A DNA stretch of 62,550 nucleotides from an uncultured Porphyromonas sp. (GCF_938023125.1 NZ_CALHDW010000014.1:1-62550); one strand, 5' to 3'. Positions 26,149-35,831 are shown, counted from the stretch's first letter. Notes: a model not told the origin generated them from the letters alone. Made by a program: numbers and translations.

Positions 26149-29100
26149 ATGAACAAGAAAAACTACTCATTTACTAGTAGATTTTGGTGCACATTGTGTC
26201 TCCTTGTCTACTGTGGGTTCCTTTCAACCTTGTCGCTCTCGGCTCAAGGGAAGGGGTGGAAGATCTCTTTGGCTCCTCCTGCTCTAGAGTCGCCTGCTAA
26301 TGTGACAGCCAATGGCTTTACGGCTACTTGGAGCAATGTTAGCGTACAGCAGAAGAATAGCGATGGAACCCCATGGAACGAAGTATTCTTCCGTTCCATC
26401 ATCACTAGAGAGATTAAGGCTACGAAAGATGGCGTTTATAAGATCGCTAATGCAGTCATCAAGCCCAATCCCGATGGTACCAGAAAGCAGGTATCTTACG
26501 TGCAGACCTACCTCAATGATCAACTCTCTCAAACAGACTGGAGTACGGCGTTGCTCTATTGGACTCCTAACGGGTTCTCTGTCAATGCCAAGGATATGGA
26601 GGGCTCTGGTTTGCCCGCTGATATGATTGGGGCTAATGCACGTATTACATCTCCCGTCATGGACCTCTCCAATGGCGACAGAAAGTACACGGTAGAGTTT
26701 ACTGCAAAGGCACTACAAGCAAACGGCCAATCTGTCAAGATGAAAATCTTTGGTTATGGAGAAGAGCTCAATTATATTGGCGGTGTACCTGGTGTTAAGG
26801 ACTTTACGCTCCCCAACGATGGTAAGGCTCATAAGTTTAGCTTTGACTTCGATGGTGGTACTTGGTGTAACCGTGTCATCATTGAAATTAATGACTTTGC
26901 AGAGGTGGAATTCTCTGGAGAACTTGCAGTAAAGCAGCAACTTAAGAAGGGTGAAACCTCTTTCCGTAGCACTTACTACCTCATCATCCCATTCCAATTG
27001 GTTAAGTCACATAGTGACAATCCTGAGGATATACCTTTGGGTCCTGAGCGCTATAAAGTGAAATATTCGTATGACTTTGCATCGGGAAATAATTCACCTA
27101 TCGACTCTCGTTGTTTAGATCTCAATGCTGCAAAGGCAGATGGTGAGCGCATTGCTTATCGTATGTTGTATACCGACAATTCGCCATCTTATGGAGATCG
27201 TCGTAACCTAAACAAGTCGATGTACTCCGCACCGGCCTATTTTGATAATGTCGAAGAGGATAATAATTACCTCTATGTAGGATATTGTGGCTATGAAGCT
27301 CCTAACTACGAGGCTGTTGAGCCTTCAGGTCCATCTTGGGCTGGTTACCATGGTGGTGCCATCAAGATAACCAAGGAGTTGCTTAAGGATCATATTGGTA
27401 GCAAGGTAGTAGGTGTTCGCTTTGCCTCTGCTGCTTGTTTGCAAGAGAACCAGGTTAATGACAATCCTGGTTACTTCGATGTTAAACTCCCTTGTATCTT
27501 CCTTGCTAAGACTGTACTAACTCTTGATAGAACGGATATCAATAACCCCGTAGTTATTACTCCTTGGGAGCCTATCGAGGTAACCTCCGTAGGTAAATTT
27601 AAGGATGGATGGAATAGTCTCTTCTTTGCTAATCCCTATCTAATTACAGAGGAAAGCGAGTTCTTTGCAGGGGCTTACGCTTACGATGCTGCCGCTAAGG
27701 GCGGGATCCTTGTACGTAGCTACCATACTCCCGGAGAAGATCCTAACTCCGCTTGGATTGCAACAAACTGGAGTACTTATACCATTGGTGAGGCTCAGTT
27801 CAATAGCAAGGTGAACAAGTGGGAAGGTCCTCTTTTGATGCAGGTCATCATTGAACCTAAGGCTGTAGATCCCACAATCCAAAATCGTGGTGAGTTGCGT
27901 GGTCTTACAGTACCTGCCTTCGCCTTCACAGATGAAGAGTTGAAGCCTACTGTAGATCTCTTCAACTCCGGTATCAAGGATATCACTACTATTAAGGTTG
28001 AGACAGAGTTAGGCGGTAAAAAGCAGGAGCAGACCGTAGAGCTACCCAAATACTTGTCTTCTTCTTTGACACAAGCTGTTGAGTTGCAAGCGATTAATCA
28101 CGATGGGGTCTCTGGTAAACTTAAGCTAACTGTCAAACTTCTTGAAGTAAATGGAGTTGCTCTCAAGACTCCTTCTGTACAAACAGCTGATCTAGAACTT
28201 CTCAGAAGAGACGAAGTTTTTGAGCGTACGACCCTTGTAGAAGTCTTTACTTCTGAGGCTTGTCAATACTGCCCCGCTGGTGTGAAATGGATGGATGAGC
28301 TTATCAACAAACCCGAAAACGAAAAGATCCGCAAGAATCTAGCTGTTGTATCTCACCACTCTTTCTTTGCTCCCGACTTTATGGAGCATTCCTATAGCAA
28401 GGGCTTGGCTCCATTCTATGGCGTAAGAAATGATAATGGTGATATCACGTTGGTAAGACCCAGCTCTCCGACCAATATGTTCAATCGTAAGCCTGTGGCT
28501 GCACTCGACGATGCAAGAGGAAAGAATGGTTCTGTATGTGGTATCATAAAGAATCAAACAGAACTAGAAAAGGTTGTAGACGATGCAAAGAGAAATCCTG
28601 CTTCTGTACGCCTAGAGGTTAAGCCTTGGTTCACGAAGGACAACAATAAACTTAACGTTATCGTAGAGGGGCATGCTTCAGCTCGTCTGGATCGCTCTCG
28701 CCCTGTATATCTAACGATCATGGTTACCCAAGATCAGATAGCAACTCGTGATCAGAAGTATAGTGCTTCTCCCATCCCAGGCTTTGTACACACTAATGTT
28801 CTTAGATATGTAGATGATGCTGGTTTCAAGGGTACTGAAGTGAAGTTCGATGAGAATGGAGACTTCAAGATTGTAAAGGAACTTCCCATCAACTCAACAA
28901 ATGCTACGACAGGTAAGCTTGAAGACAATGCAATGCTTCTAGAGGGTAGCAATAATACCCTAGAGGATGCAATGAAGCAGGCCAATGTAGTTGCATTCCT
29001 ACACTACTATCAAGAGCTTCCTACCAATGATAACGTAGAAAACAATGATAAGCGACTCCTCGCTAATGAGGTTCTCAATGCTGCTCAAAATAGAGTTTCT

Positions 29101-29319
29101 TTCTCTAGCCCTGATGGTGCAGATATGATCGCTAATCAGAATGTTCACGTAACGGTACAAGACGGATCTATTGAGGTAAATGTTCCCTATACCGATTTGA
29201 AGGTGTATGACATGGCTGGTCATATGATTTCTGCTACTGGCATACAAGAAGGTATTTATCTAGTTCGCCTTGAACTAACAAATAGTTCTGTGATCTTTAC
29301 GAAGGTCATTGCTAAGTAG
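26149..29319 (+). CDS. T9SS cargo protein with Omp28-related thioredoxin-like domain
   Basis: 1056 aa. Signal peptide ends near residue 34 (SLSAQG). Residues 50-290 form a jelly-roll-like domain. From about 590 a segment LRGLTVPAF... leads into the Omp28 region (about 690-1000) with TLVEVFTSEACQYCPAG, a CxxC pair at residues 705-708 in thioredoxin-like context, and VSHHSFFAPDFME. The end is a T9SS sorting domain (DLKVYDMAGHMI, then IQEGIYLVRLEL...VIAK). Omp28 proteins are surface-exposed in P. gingivalis. The redox role of CxxC is not proven. It is flanked by hairpins on both sides. Confidence 0.85.
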   Translation: MNKKNYSFTSRFWCTLCLLVYCGFLSTLSLSAQGKGWKISLAPPALESPANVTANGFTATWSNVSVQQKNSDGTPWNEVFFRSIITREIKATKDGVYKIANAVIKPNPDGTRKQVSYVQTYLNDQLSQTDWSTALLYWTPNGFSVNAKDMEGSGLPADMIGANARITSPVMDLSNGDRKYTVEFTAKALQANGQSVKMKIFGYGEELNYIGGVPGVKDFTLPNDGKAHKFSFDFDGGTWCNRVIIEINDFAEVEFSGELAVKQQLKKGETSFRSTYYLIIPFQLVKSHSDNPEDIPLGPERYKVKYSYDFASGNNSPIDSRCLDLNAAKADGERIAYRMLYTDNSPSYGDRRNLNKSMYSAPAYFDNVEEDNNYLYVGYCGYEAPNYEAVEPSGPSWAGYHGGAIKITKELLKDHIGSKVVGVRFASAACLQENQVNDNPGYFDVKLPCIFLAKTVLTLDRTDINNPVVITPWEPIEVTSVGKFKDGWNSLFFANPYLITEESEFFAGAYAYDAAAKGGILVRSYHTPGEDPNSAWIATNWSTYTIGEAQFNSKVNKWEGPLLMQVIIEPKAVDPTIQNRGELRGLTVPAFAFTDEELKPTVDLFNSGIKDITTIKVETELGGKKQEQTVELPKYLSSSLTQAVELQAINHDGVSGKLKLTVKLLEVNGVALKTPSVQTADLELLRRDEVFERTTLVEVFTSEACQYCPAGVKWMDELINKPENEKIRKNLAVVSHHSFFAPDFMEHSYSKGLAPFYGVRNDNGDITLVRPSSPTNMFNRKPVAALDDARGKNGSVCGIIKNQTELEKVVDDAKRNPASVRLEVKPWFTKDNNKLNVIVEGHASARLDRSRPVYLTIMVTQDQIATRDQKYSASPIPGFVHTNVLRYVDDAGFKGTEVKFDENGDFKIVKELPINSTNATTGKLEDNAMLLEGSNNTLEDAMKQANVVAFLHYYQELPTNDNVENNDKRLLANEVLNAAQNRVSFSSPDGADMIANQNVHVTVQDGSIEVNVPYTDLKVYDMAGHMISATGIQEGIYLVRLELTNSSVIFTKVIAK

Positions 29320-29331
29320 TCTCATCCTTGT

Positions 29332-29381
29332 GCCCTTCATCTCTGAGTCTTCTTTGCTATAGAAGACCCGGGATGGGGGGC
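29332..29381 (+). terminator. Long hairpin after the Omp28-type cargo gene
   Basis: Core stem GTCTTC/GAAGAC (29347-29352/29362-29367), extended by CATC/GATG and GCCC/GGGC. It ends before TTGTTATAG. Confidence 0.6.
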
Positions 29382-29421
29382 TTGTTATAGACTTTGCAAC
29401 TAAATAATACAGATATAAGTA

Positions 29422-31557
29422 ATGCGTTTACTAAAACAGTTATCAGTAGTCTCACTCCTATTATTGGGTACCTCGCACACTCTTTTTGGGCAAGGTCTCT
29501 TCTCCGGGGGTGATGGCTCTAAATCAAATCCTTATCAAATTGCTACGGAGCAGGACCTCCGTACACTAGCTGAGCAGGTGGATAAATCCAATAGCTTTGC
29601 TGGGAAATATCTTAAGCAAACAGCAGACATTACCTTCTCAGAGGGGACGCCGGTACTGCCTATTGGGGGGCCTCTCATCGAAGATTTCCACCGAGATGAG
29701 AATCGTTGCTTCCAGGGTGAGTATGATGGAGGCATGCACAAGATTTACAATCTCAATATCTATGATAAGCTACAGCTAGAAGTTGAAGGAGATGAGGCTC
29801 ACATGGCTGTAGGTCTTTTTGGGGCTCTCGGTCCTCGAGCTACCGTTAAGAATGTTGTTATTGCCTCCGGGCATATCTATGGTTTTGCATCCGTAGGAGC
29901 CATTGCAGGGCGTATCACCGAAGGGTGTACTGTCACTCGTTGTAAGGTTGGGCCTGATGTGCGCATCTCTTGCTGGAGCAGTGGGGGAGGTGTCGTTGGC
30001 TCCTCTTTGGGCAAAAACATGAAGATTATTGAGTGCGTTAACTATGCCAATGTCGCTGTCTATGGTCAGGGTATACACAAGACCGCAGGGGGTATCATTG
30101 CTTCTTCGCCCAACACCACTATAATAGGTTGTGCCAACTTTGGAGACATTTGGGCAAAGGATGGATTTGCTGGTGGTATCCTTGGATACATGCCTCAGTC
30201 TACTCAAGAATTCATTTTTGATTATCCAGAGCTTAGGAGTTGTATGAATGCGGGAGACGTCTCTTCAATGGGTACAAACTCTGCAGGCTTGATCGGGGTT
30301 GTGGCTTACAACCTAACAGATGATAATGGTCCTATTCCTCATCGTTTGATTTCAAACTCTTATAACTATGGTCAGACAATGGCCGCTTATACTCGATGTT
30401 TTGGACCTATCTGTGCCTTCCATACAGGGAATAGATTTCCGCTTACTGTGGATAAGGTTTTCTATAACAAGGATCGCTATATCGTGAAGTCTGATGGTTC
30501 TGCTGATGCTCAGCTAGGGTATTCACTAGGAGAGGCTAAGACACATGCAGAGTGTACTTCGCCCGAGTTCATCACAACTCTCAACGATGGAGGGGTGTCT
30601 CTCTTTGAGGCAGATAGACATCACATCAATGGTACTATGCCCATCCTCAAGTGGATCAATGAAACCTATGATCCCGAGATCGATAAGCCTAATCAGTATC
30701 GTAAGGATCGTAAGTCTTTGGTTTACAAGCGCCGTGCAGGTTCTTTCTTCCCTCCCAACCGTTCGGGAGACTTCTTGATCTACGACAAGGGGCTACTTAT
30801 CCCTAACATCCAAGCAAAGTCTCTCGGATGTAATATCGACAGAGGCTTTATAGATCGTGTATTACCGGTTAAGGGGGGGAGCAATTACACTTTCTTCATG
30901 TCTTCCTCGGCCTTCCGTCGCGAAATTAAAGAGGATGGTATGTATGTAGCTGAGCGTCCTAATAAGCCCGCAGACCATTGGCTCATTACTCCTTCTTTTA
31001 AGGTAGAGGCAGGATCTCCTTGGTTCCATTGGGTCGCTGCATCAGAGGATGGTAAGATGCCCTCTACTTATGCTCTATATATTGTAGCAGATGCTCAGGC
31101 AACGACTCCTGAGAAATTCCTTTCAACTGAGCCTATTTATGAAGTTGAAGCGGAGCAGGAGATCCAGGATATGAAGGAAACTATTGAGGATGAAGAGCGT
31201 TTTTATTGTGTATTACATGCTCACAAGGTAGACCTCTCAAAGTTTGTAGGTAAGGAAGTGCGTCTTGCATTTAGAGATCGCACTGTTGATCAGTTCAACC
31301 TACTGATAGGACAGATGAAGATGGGGCAAGCCAATGCTGTAGAGGCTGTAAATGGTACAACTACCAATATCGCAGTTGCAAATCAGACGATCACGGCAAC
31401 TCATCCCGATAGCCAACTCACTCTTTATAGCTTAGAGGGGATTCGCCTTGCACAAGCACAAGACCAACTCGTCTATAGCGGTTATCCGGGTGTCTACGTG
31501 CTAGTAGTGTCAGATGCTACAGGGGATGTAGAACGGCACAAAGTTATCCTCTATTAA
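29422..31557 (+). CDS. T9SS cargo protein with GLUG-like repeats and a jelly-roll domain
   Basis: 711 aa, signal peptide of about 24 residues (ending LFGQG). Residues 28-75 carry the opening signature DGSKSNPYQIATEQDLRTLA, which commonly precedes GLUG-type beta-helix repeats. Short repeats of the form GGIIASSPNTTIIGCAN and AGGILGYM continue to about 400. Residues 440-630 look like a choice-of-anchor J/cleaved-adhesin domain (PADHWLITPSFKV, FHWVAASEDG, LSKFVGKEVRLAFRD). The T9SS sorting domain closes the protein (SQLTLYSLEGIRLAQ, then GVYVLVVSDA...HKVILY). Likely a cell-surface binding protein; no catalytic motif was seen. Confidence 0.8.
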   Translation: MRLLKQLSVVSLLLLGTSHTLFGQGLFSGGDGSKSNPYQIATEQDLRTLAEQVDKSNSFAGKYLKQTADITFSEGTPVLPIGGPLIEDFHRDENRCFQGEYDGGMHKIYNLNIYDKLQLEVEGDEAHMAVGLFGALGPRATVKNVVIASGHIYGFASVGAIAGRITEGCTVTRCKVGPDVRISCWSSGGGVVGSSLGKNMKIIECVNYANVAVYGQGIHKTAGGIIASSPNTTIIGCANFGDIWAKDGFAGGILGYMPQSTQEFIFDYPELRSCMNAGDVSSMGTNSAGLIGVVAYNLTDDNGPIPHRLISNSYNYGQTMAAYTRCFGPICAFHTGNRFPLTVDKVFYNKDRYIVKSDGSADAQLGYSLGEAKTHAECTSPEFITTLNDGGVSLFEADRHHINGTMPILKWINETYDPEIDKPNQYRKDRKSLVYKRRAGSFFPPNRSGDFLIYDKGLLIPNIQAKSLGCNIDRGFIDRVLPVKGGSNYTFFMSSSAFRREIKEDGMYVAERPNKPADHWLITPSFKVEAGSPWFHWVAASEDGKMPSTYALYIVADAQATTPEKFLSTEPIYEVEAEQEIQDMKETIEDEERFYCVLHAHKVDLSKFVGKEVRLAFRDRTVDQFNLLIGQMKMGQANAVEAVNGTTTNIAVANQTITATHPDSQLTLYSLEGIRLAQAQDQLVYSGYPGVYVLVVSDATGDVERHKVILY

Positions 31558-31572
31558 TCTCTAATTCATAAG

Positions 31573-31619
31573 GACCGATTACAATGCTTGAGAAAAACCT
31601 TCTCTTCTTGTAGTCGGTC
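31573..31619 (+). terminator. Hairpin after the GLUG-type cargo gene
   Basis: GACCGATTACAA/TTGTAGTCGGTC stem with one G-T pair, then TTCTTCTTC. It resembles a Rho-independent terminator. Confidence 0.7.
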
Positions 31620-31661
31620 TTCTTCTTCAATCTCATATTCACTTAATATTAGTAAGGACCT

Positions 31662-33893
31662 ATGAAAAGAACGAGTACACTGATGTCTGTTGTCTTATCG
31701 ATGACAACTATCACATCGCTCTCGGCTCAGGAGCTCCAGAGTCGAAAAGCCTCCGTTAACCCCCGCAATGCAGGGGCAGAGATTACTGTAGTAAATGGCA
31801 AGTCGGTTCTTCGGGAAGGCTCTCATCCCTCGGAATCTATGGGCAAGTTAACCCTCTTCCACCGAGAGGACTTCTCGCTAATGACTGCCGGTACAGAGGC
31901 CGAACCGGACACTGTTGGTACCATCTGTGCTCCTGATGGGACCTATAAGTATCGCATGTGGCAAAACATAGACCCTAAGTATACCCATTGGCGTGGCTGG
32001 GGTGGATCTTTTAAGGATCTTACCTTTGAAGAGTGTAAGGGTAAGGGTTATACCCACGCTGCCGGAGGTACCATCCACCTCGGGAGTAAGGAGGGTGCAA
32101 AACTTAATACGCCACCTCTAGATCTTAAGAATGTCATTCTCCACGAGGAGGAGCCTAATAGTGACAATATCATTGTTCTACGCTTTAAGGCCAAGGTGAC
32201 GCAGGAGATTGATCCGGAGCTTTGTGCTGTACGTCTATTTGTAGAATCTGCCGAGACCTCTTGGTATTGCGATAGTGACTTCCCGACTTATAAAGGGTCG
32301 TGGGATGTGCTACGCCAACTCTCGCCCAATATTACTACGCTATCGAAAGACTGGAATACCTATGAGGTCGTTTTTGCGGGTGCCGGTCACAGTACCATTG
32401 TCAACATGGGCTTCATGGTAATGCCTATGAGTAGAGAAGTCGCAGAGACTGGAGAGTTCCACTTTGATATGCTTGTCGATGATATTGAGATCTTCAAAAT
32501 GGAGCCCTATCTACCGATTCCAAAGGTTACCCCTCACTCTAGCTTCATGGGCGATAGCTTTGTTGCCAATTGGGAAGCCGTTGAAGGAGCTGATCGCTAT
32601 TTCATTGATGTCTACTGTATGCAACCCGATCCCATGTACCCTCCCAATCCTATGGGGCAGCAACCTATGGTACGTAAGGATGTGATCGTAGGACAAGAGG
32701 TGACCGGTACCAGCTATAAGGTAACGGGTGTTGAGCCTCAGTACACTTATTACTACAATGTACGCGCAGCAAAGGGAACAAAGGAGTCTTACCGCTCTGT
32801 TGATCAGGCTGTAAATGGTATTGCTAAACCTGAACTCAAGGACGTGTCGGAACTCACTGCCGGACGCTACGTTGCATCTTGGACCGGGGTTCCCTCTGCC
32901 GGACGCTATGCTTACATGGCTTATCATGACAGACGAGTATATCAGGATTCTGAGGTTACAATTATTGATGAAGACTTCACCGGAGTGAAGGATCTTGATG
33001 GCAATTCTACCGGTTGGTCAGTGGATAATCGTCCTACGGGTAGCTATGGTAGAGCCTTCCCGAAAGACCTCCATATGCCGGGATGGGAGATGTACGCTTA
33101 CTCGCCGTGTACAGACTATGTAGGCTTTGATGGTTGGCAGTATATCAACCACGGAGTTAGTGCCTCAATGCAATCTCCTGAGCTTGACCTCTCACACGGA
33201 GGTGGCGTGATTAACGTCTCTATGAGTCTCTATAGCGCTTATGCCAAGGAGAGCAACCAATTCCCACAAGCTGCTCTTGCCCTCTTCAACTACAACGAAG
33301 AGACAGAGCGTTATGAGCAGGCAGACCTTGTATATCCCGCTGAGGAGAATGAGATGCCCATTATCAATCGTTGGCAAGACTATCGGGTACAGCTTAAGAA
33401 TGGTAGTAAGCGTTCTATCATAGCTCTCTTTGCAGTCAAGGGGCCTGAGTATCTCTTTGTGGATAACTTCAAGGTAACACAACGTTTCAAGAAGGGTGAA
33501 TCTTACCTCGCACCATACTTTGGCGAACCTCTCTTTGATGGTACCTCTATTGATGTGACCGTACCCGAAGCCGTACAAGGTGATGCTCTCTATCACCGAG
33601 TTAAGGCTATCAAGGCTACTGAGAGAGACCTGATCTCGAGCGCCTTCACAAAGATGGGCTTGGTACGCAATATTACTGCAAATACTCCACTCGTTCTTAC
33701 GGAGCCTACAGCTCGCTTGGCTAATGGAGTACTCTCTATTGCCAATCCTAATGGGGATGCCGTTTACGTCTATGACGTAATGGGACAAATTGTGTACAGA
33801 AATGAACTTGGTGATCGTGAAATAGAAGTAGCTCTTCCCGGCGAGGATGCCTACATCGTACGTATCGGTCATGTAGTCAGCAAGGTTATCTAA
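31662..33893 (+). CDS. T9SS cargo protein with two jelly-roll and fibronectin-III-like domains
   Basis: 743 aa with signal peptide ending about residue 22 (SLSAQ). Residues 75-285 form a choice-of-anchor J-like domain (EFHFDMLVDDIEIFK near its end). Residues 288-420 hold two fibronectin III-like modules (VANWEAVEGADRYFIDVY and VASWTGVPSAGRYAY). A second jelly-roll spans about 430-620 (ending YLFVDNFKVTQRF). The T9SS sorting domain is at about 685-743 (GDAVYVYDVMGQIVYR, ending GHVVSKVI). This modular build is close to gingipain-adhesin-like cleaved adhesin proteins, so adhesion at the cell surface is likely. A strong hairpin follows. Confidence 0.8.
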   Translation: MKRTSTLMSVVLSMTTITSLSAQELQSRKASVNPRNAGAEITVVNGKSVLREGSHPSESMGKLTLFHREDFSLMTAGTEAEPDTVGTICAPDGTYKYRMWQNIDPKYTHWRGWGGSFKDLTFEECKGKGYTHAAGGTIHLGSKEGAKLNTPPLDLKNVILHEEEPNSDNIIVLRFKAKVTQEIDPELCAVRLFVESAETSWYCDSDFPTYKGSWDVLRQLSPNITTLSKDWNTYEVVFAGAGHSTIVNMGFMVMPMSREVAETGEFHFDMLVDDIEIFKMEPYLPIPKVTPHSSFMGDSFVANWEAVEGADRYFIDVYCMQPDPMYPPNPMGQQPMVRKDVIVGQEVTGTSYKVTGVEPQYTYYYNVRAAKGTKESYRSVDQAVNGIAKPELKDVSELTAGRYVASWTGVPSAGRYAYMAYHDRRVYQDSEVTIIDEDFTGVKDLDGNSTGWSVDNRPTGSYGRAFPKDLHMPGWEMYAYSPCTDYVGFDGWQYINHGVSASMQSPELDLSHGGGVINVSMSLYSAYAKESNQFPQAALALFNYNEETERYEQADLVYPAEENEMPIINRWQDYRVQLKNGSKRSIIALFAVKGPEYLFVDNFKVTQRFKKGESYLAPYFGEPLFDGTSIDVTVPEAVQGDALYHRVKAIKATERDLISSAFTKMGLVRNITANTPLVLTEPTARLANGVLSIANPNGDAVYVYDVMGQIVYRNELGDREIEVALPGEDAYIVRIGHVVSKVI

Positions 33894-33922
33894 TATTAGA
33901 GCCTAGTACGAATTTCAATTTT

Positions 33923-33950
33923 GTGGGGGTCGGACTTGTCCGGCCCCCAC
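33923..33950. terminator. Strong bidirectional terminator after the cargo cluster
   Basis: Almost perfect GC-rich hairpin GTGGGGGTCGGAC/GTCCGGCCCCCAC with a two-base loop, followed by TTGTATTATA on the plus strand. It lies 29 bases after the last cargo gene and opposes ispH transcripts from the other side. Confidence 0.85.
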
Positions 33951-34007
33951 TTGTATTATACCCCCTCTTTGTGGAGACTGTAAATCTTTTTCGGACACTA
34001 CCGTCGA

Positions 34008-34085
34008 AAACATAATTTTCCAGACGTGGAAAATGATTCCAGACGTGCTGAAAAGAAAATTCCGATGTGTCGAAATTTCGGGGTG
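34008..34085. repeat. Tandem imperfect palindromic units
   Basis: Three units of about 21-24 bases with the pattern TTCC-RRACGTG-GAAAA: near 34016-34035 (TTTTCCAGACGTGGAAAA), 34038-34058 (ATTCCAGACGTGCTGAAAA) and 34060-34081 (AATTCCGATGTGTCGAAATT). Each is nearly self-complementary. Similar short palindromes are, to my memory, common between genes in Porphyromonas. Function unknown. Confidence 0.5.
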
Positions 34086-34197
34086 GGGACCGAAGATTTA
34101 TAATCTCTTACTAGACGGATCGTTATTCTAGTAAGGAGAAATCTGTAAAATTCAGGTTTAGATTCGGGAAAAGAGATGGGAGGATGAAGCCCCCTGC

Positions 34198-35094
34198 TTA
34201 GCGGATTTGGCTGTTGGGGAGTAGCTGCTGCAGATGCTTGGCTAGGGCCTCCATTTGCCATCTTGGAGTGGAGGTTGCCCCGCAGATACCGATACTTTCA
34301 TCTTCTCCGGATGGTAGCATATCGGGGGTTAGTTCCTCGGGGGAGCCGAGAAAAAAGGTCTGAGGATTGGTTGAGCGACACTTCTCAAACAGCACCTTCC
34401 CATTCGAGCTCTTCTTGCCTGCAATGAAGAAAATGCGGTCGTGACACAGGGCAAACTCTTGGATGTGTGGGATGCGGAGGGCTACTTGTCGGCAGATGGT
34501 GTCGGCGAAGGTAAAGGCTACGCCCGGGTGCATTCGCTGCTTAATTTTCTCTACAATCTCTCCAAAGGTCTCGAGAGACATTGTCGTTTGGGATATAAGG
34601 GAGATGGGGCGAGAGAAGTCGAGTTGCTCAATCTCTTCGGGCTCTTGTATTACAATGGCCTCTCCGTTGGTTTGCCCTACTAGGCCATTGACTTCGGCAT
34701 GTCCTCTCTTGCCAAATATGACAATCTGAGTGTGCTGTGCTGCTCCCTCTTGGTAGTATTTGCGGATTCGCTTTTGCAGCTGGAGCACTACGGGGCAGGT
34801 TGCATCTACAATTGTGATTCCTCGCTCTCGGGCGGCTTGATATACGGCGGGCGGCTCCCCATGTGCTCGAATGAGTACACGTTTGCCACGGAGAGCATCG
34901 AATTGCTCGTAATCAATGGTGGAAAGCCCCATATTCTCGAGCCTATCGACTTCGTTTTTGTTGTGTACAATATCCCCCAAGCAATAGAGGAGTTCTCCCT
35001 CTGGAGCTGAGGCCATCTCTCGCTCGGCTTTCTTGATGGCATGAACGACACCGTTGCAGAAACCCGACCGATGATCTATTTCGATGGTAATCAT
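34198..35094 (-). CDS. ispH: 4-hydroxy-3-methylbut-2-enyl diphosphate reductase
   Basis: Last enzyme of the MEP isoprenoid pathway, a [4Fe-4S] protein releasing IPP and DMAPP. The three cluster cysteines are visible in GFCNGV (Cys13), ATCPVV and GICGATSTP. Other family features are IRAHGEPPAV with the active-site histidine, TQIVIFGKRGHAEVNGLVGQ and ISQTTMS. The 298 aa length is normal, without the S1-domain fusion found in some bacteria. It starts two bases after the cmk stop, so it is the last gene of the lysC-menA-porQ-cmk-ispH run. The isoprenoids also feed the MenA step encoded upstream. Confidence 0.95.
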   Translation of the reverse strand: MITIEIDHRSGFCNGVVHAIKKAEREMASAPEGELLYCLGDIVHNKNEVDRLENMGLSTIDYEQFDALRGKRVLIRAHGEPPAVYQAARERGITIVDATCPVVLQLQKRIRKYYQEGAAQHTQIVIFGKRGHAEVNGLVGQTNGEAIVIQEPEEIEQLDFSRPISLISQTTMSLETFGEIVEKIKQRMHPGVAFTFADTICRQVALRIPHIQEFALCHDRIFFIAGKKSSNGKVLFEKCRSTNPQTFFLGSPEELTPDMLPSGEDESIGICGATSTPRWQMEALAKHLQQLLPNSQIR

Positions 35095-35096
35095 TT

Positions 35097-35801
35097 TTAG
35101 TCGGAGCAGTGAGCGATGGTCTCTCTAGCCCACGAGAGAGCAACCTCATCTTGCTGATCTAGCGTAAGGTCTGAGTTGTCAAGTACTCGGGCATCTTCGG
35201 CTTGGCGTAGCGGAGAAACGGCACGAGTGGAGTCGATGCGATCCCGTTCTCTTAGGTTGGTTAGGACTTCTTCTAGAGTAGAGGTTGTGTCTCCCTTGCT
35301 TCGCAGTTCGTCAAAACGGCGCTGGGCACGCACCTCGGGGCGAGCTGTGACAAATATCTTAAGTTCGGCAAAGGGGAAAACGGTAGTGCCGATATCTCGT
35401 CCATCCATTACGATCCCTTTCTCTCTCCCTAAGGCTTGTTGCTGTAGGGTTAGCGCGGTGCGAACAAAGGGAAGTGCGGCAATGGGGCTAACATGATTGG
35501 AGACCTCCATCGTGCGGATGGCTTCTTCTATATCCTCATCGTTGAGGAGAGTACGTAGTTGTCCTTGGCTGTCTCGCTTAAAACTTACCTTGAGTTGAGG
35601 CATATCGTTAGCTAGTCGCTCTTGATCCACCTCGCCTTGGGGCCACATTCCCTGTCGTAGCGAGTAGAGCGTGATGGCGCGATACATAGCTCCGCTATCA
35701 ATATAGATATATCCTAGAGACTTAGCTAGGGCTTTTGCCATGGTGCTTTTGCCACAAGAGCTATAGCCGTCAATGGCAATTGTAATCTTCCTATCCGTCA
35801 T
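35097..35801 (-). CDS. cmk: Cytidylate kinase
   Basis: Phosphorylates CMP and dCMP with ATP. It has the N-terminal P-loop IDGYSSCGKSTMAKALA, the IDSGAMYRAITL segment, GIVMDGRDIGTTVFP and the lid region REQ-like stretch with LRERDRIDSTRAVSPL. The 234 aa length is typical. It is two bases upstream of ispH and 30 bases downstream of porQ; the same order porQ-cmk-ispH is what I remember from P. gingivalis. Confidence 0.95.
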   Translation of the reverse strand: MTDRKITIAIDGYSSCGKSTMAKALAKSLGYIYIDSGAMYRAITLYSLRQGMWPQGEVDQERLANDMPQLKVSFKRDSQGQLRTLLNDEDIEEAIRTMEVSNHVSPIAALPFVRTALTLQQQALGREKGIVMDGRDIGTTVFPFAELKIFVTARPEVRAQRRFDELRSKGDTTSTLEEVLTNLRERDRIDSTRAVSPLRQAEDARVLDNSDLTLDQQDEVALSWARETIAHCSD

Positions 35802-35831
35802 ACGAAGAGAGACTTATATGAATTATTCTAC

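Larger units (their letters stand above)
33894..34197. other. Intergenic region between the cargo cluster and ispH
   Basis: 304 bases without a gene. The first part holds a strong hairpin (33923-33950). The second (about 34008-34085) holds a run of imperfect palindromic units. Nothing else was recognised. Confidence 0.6.

Noticed and set aside
33192..33872. 226-codon open frame on the minus strand
   Set aside because: It lies entirely antisense to a clear T9SS cargo gene and has no protein-like motifs.
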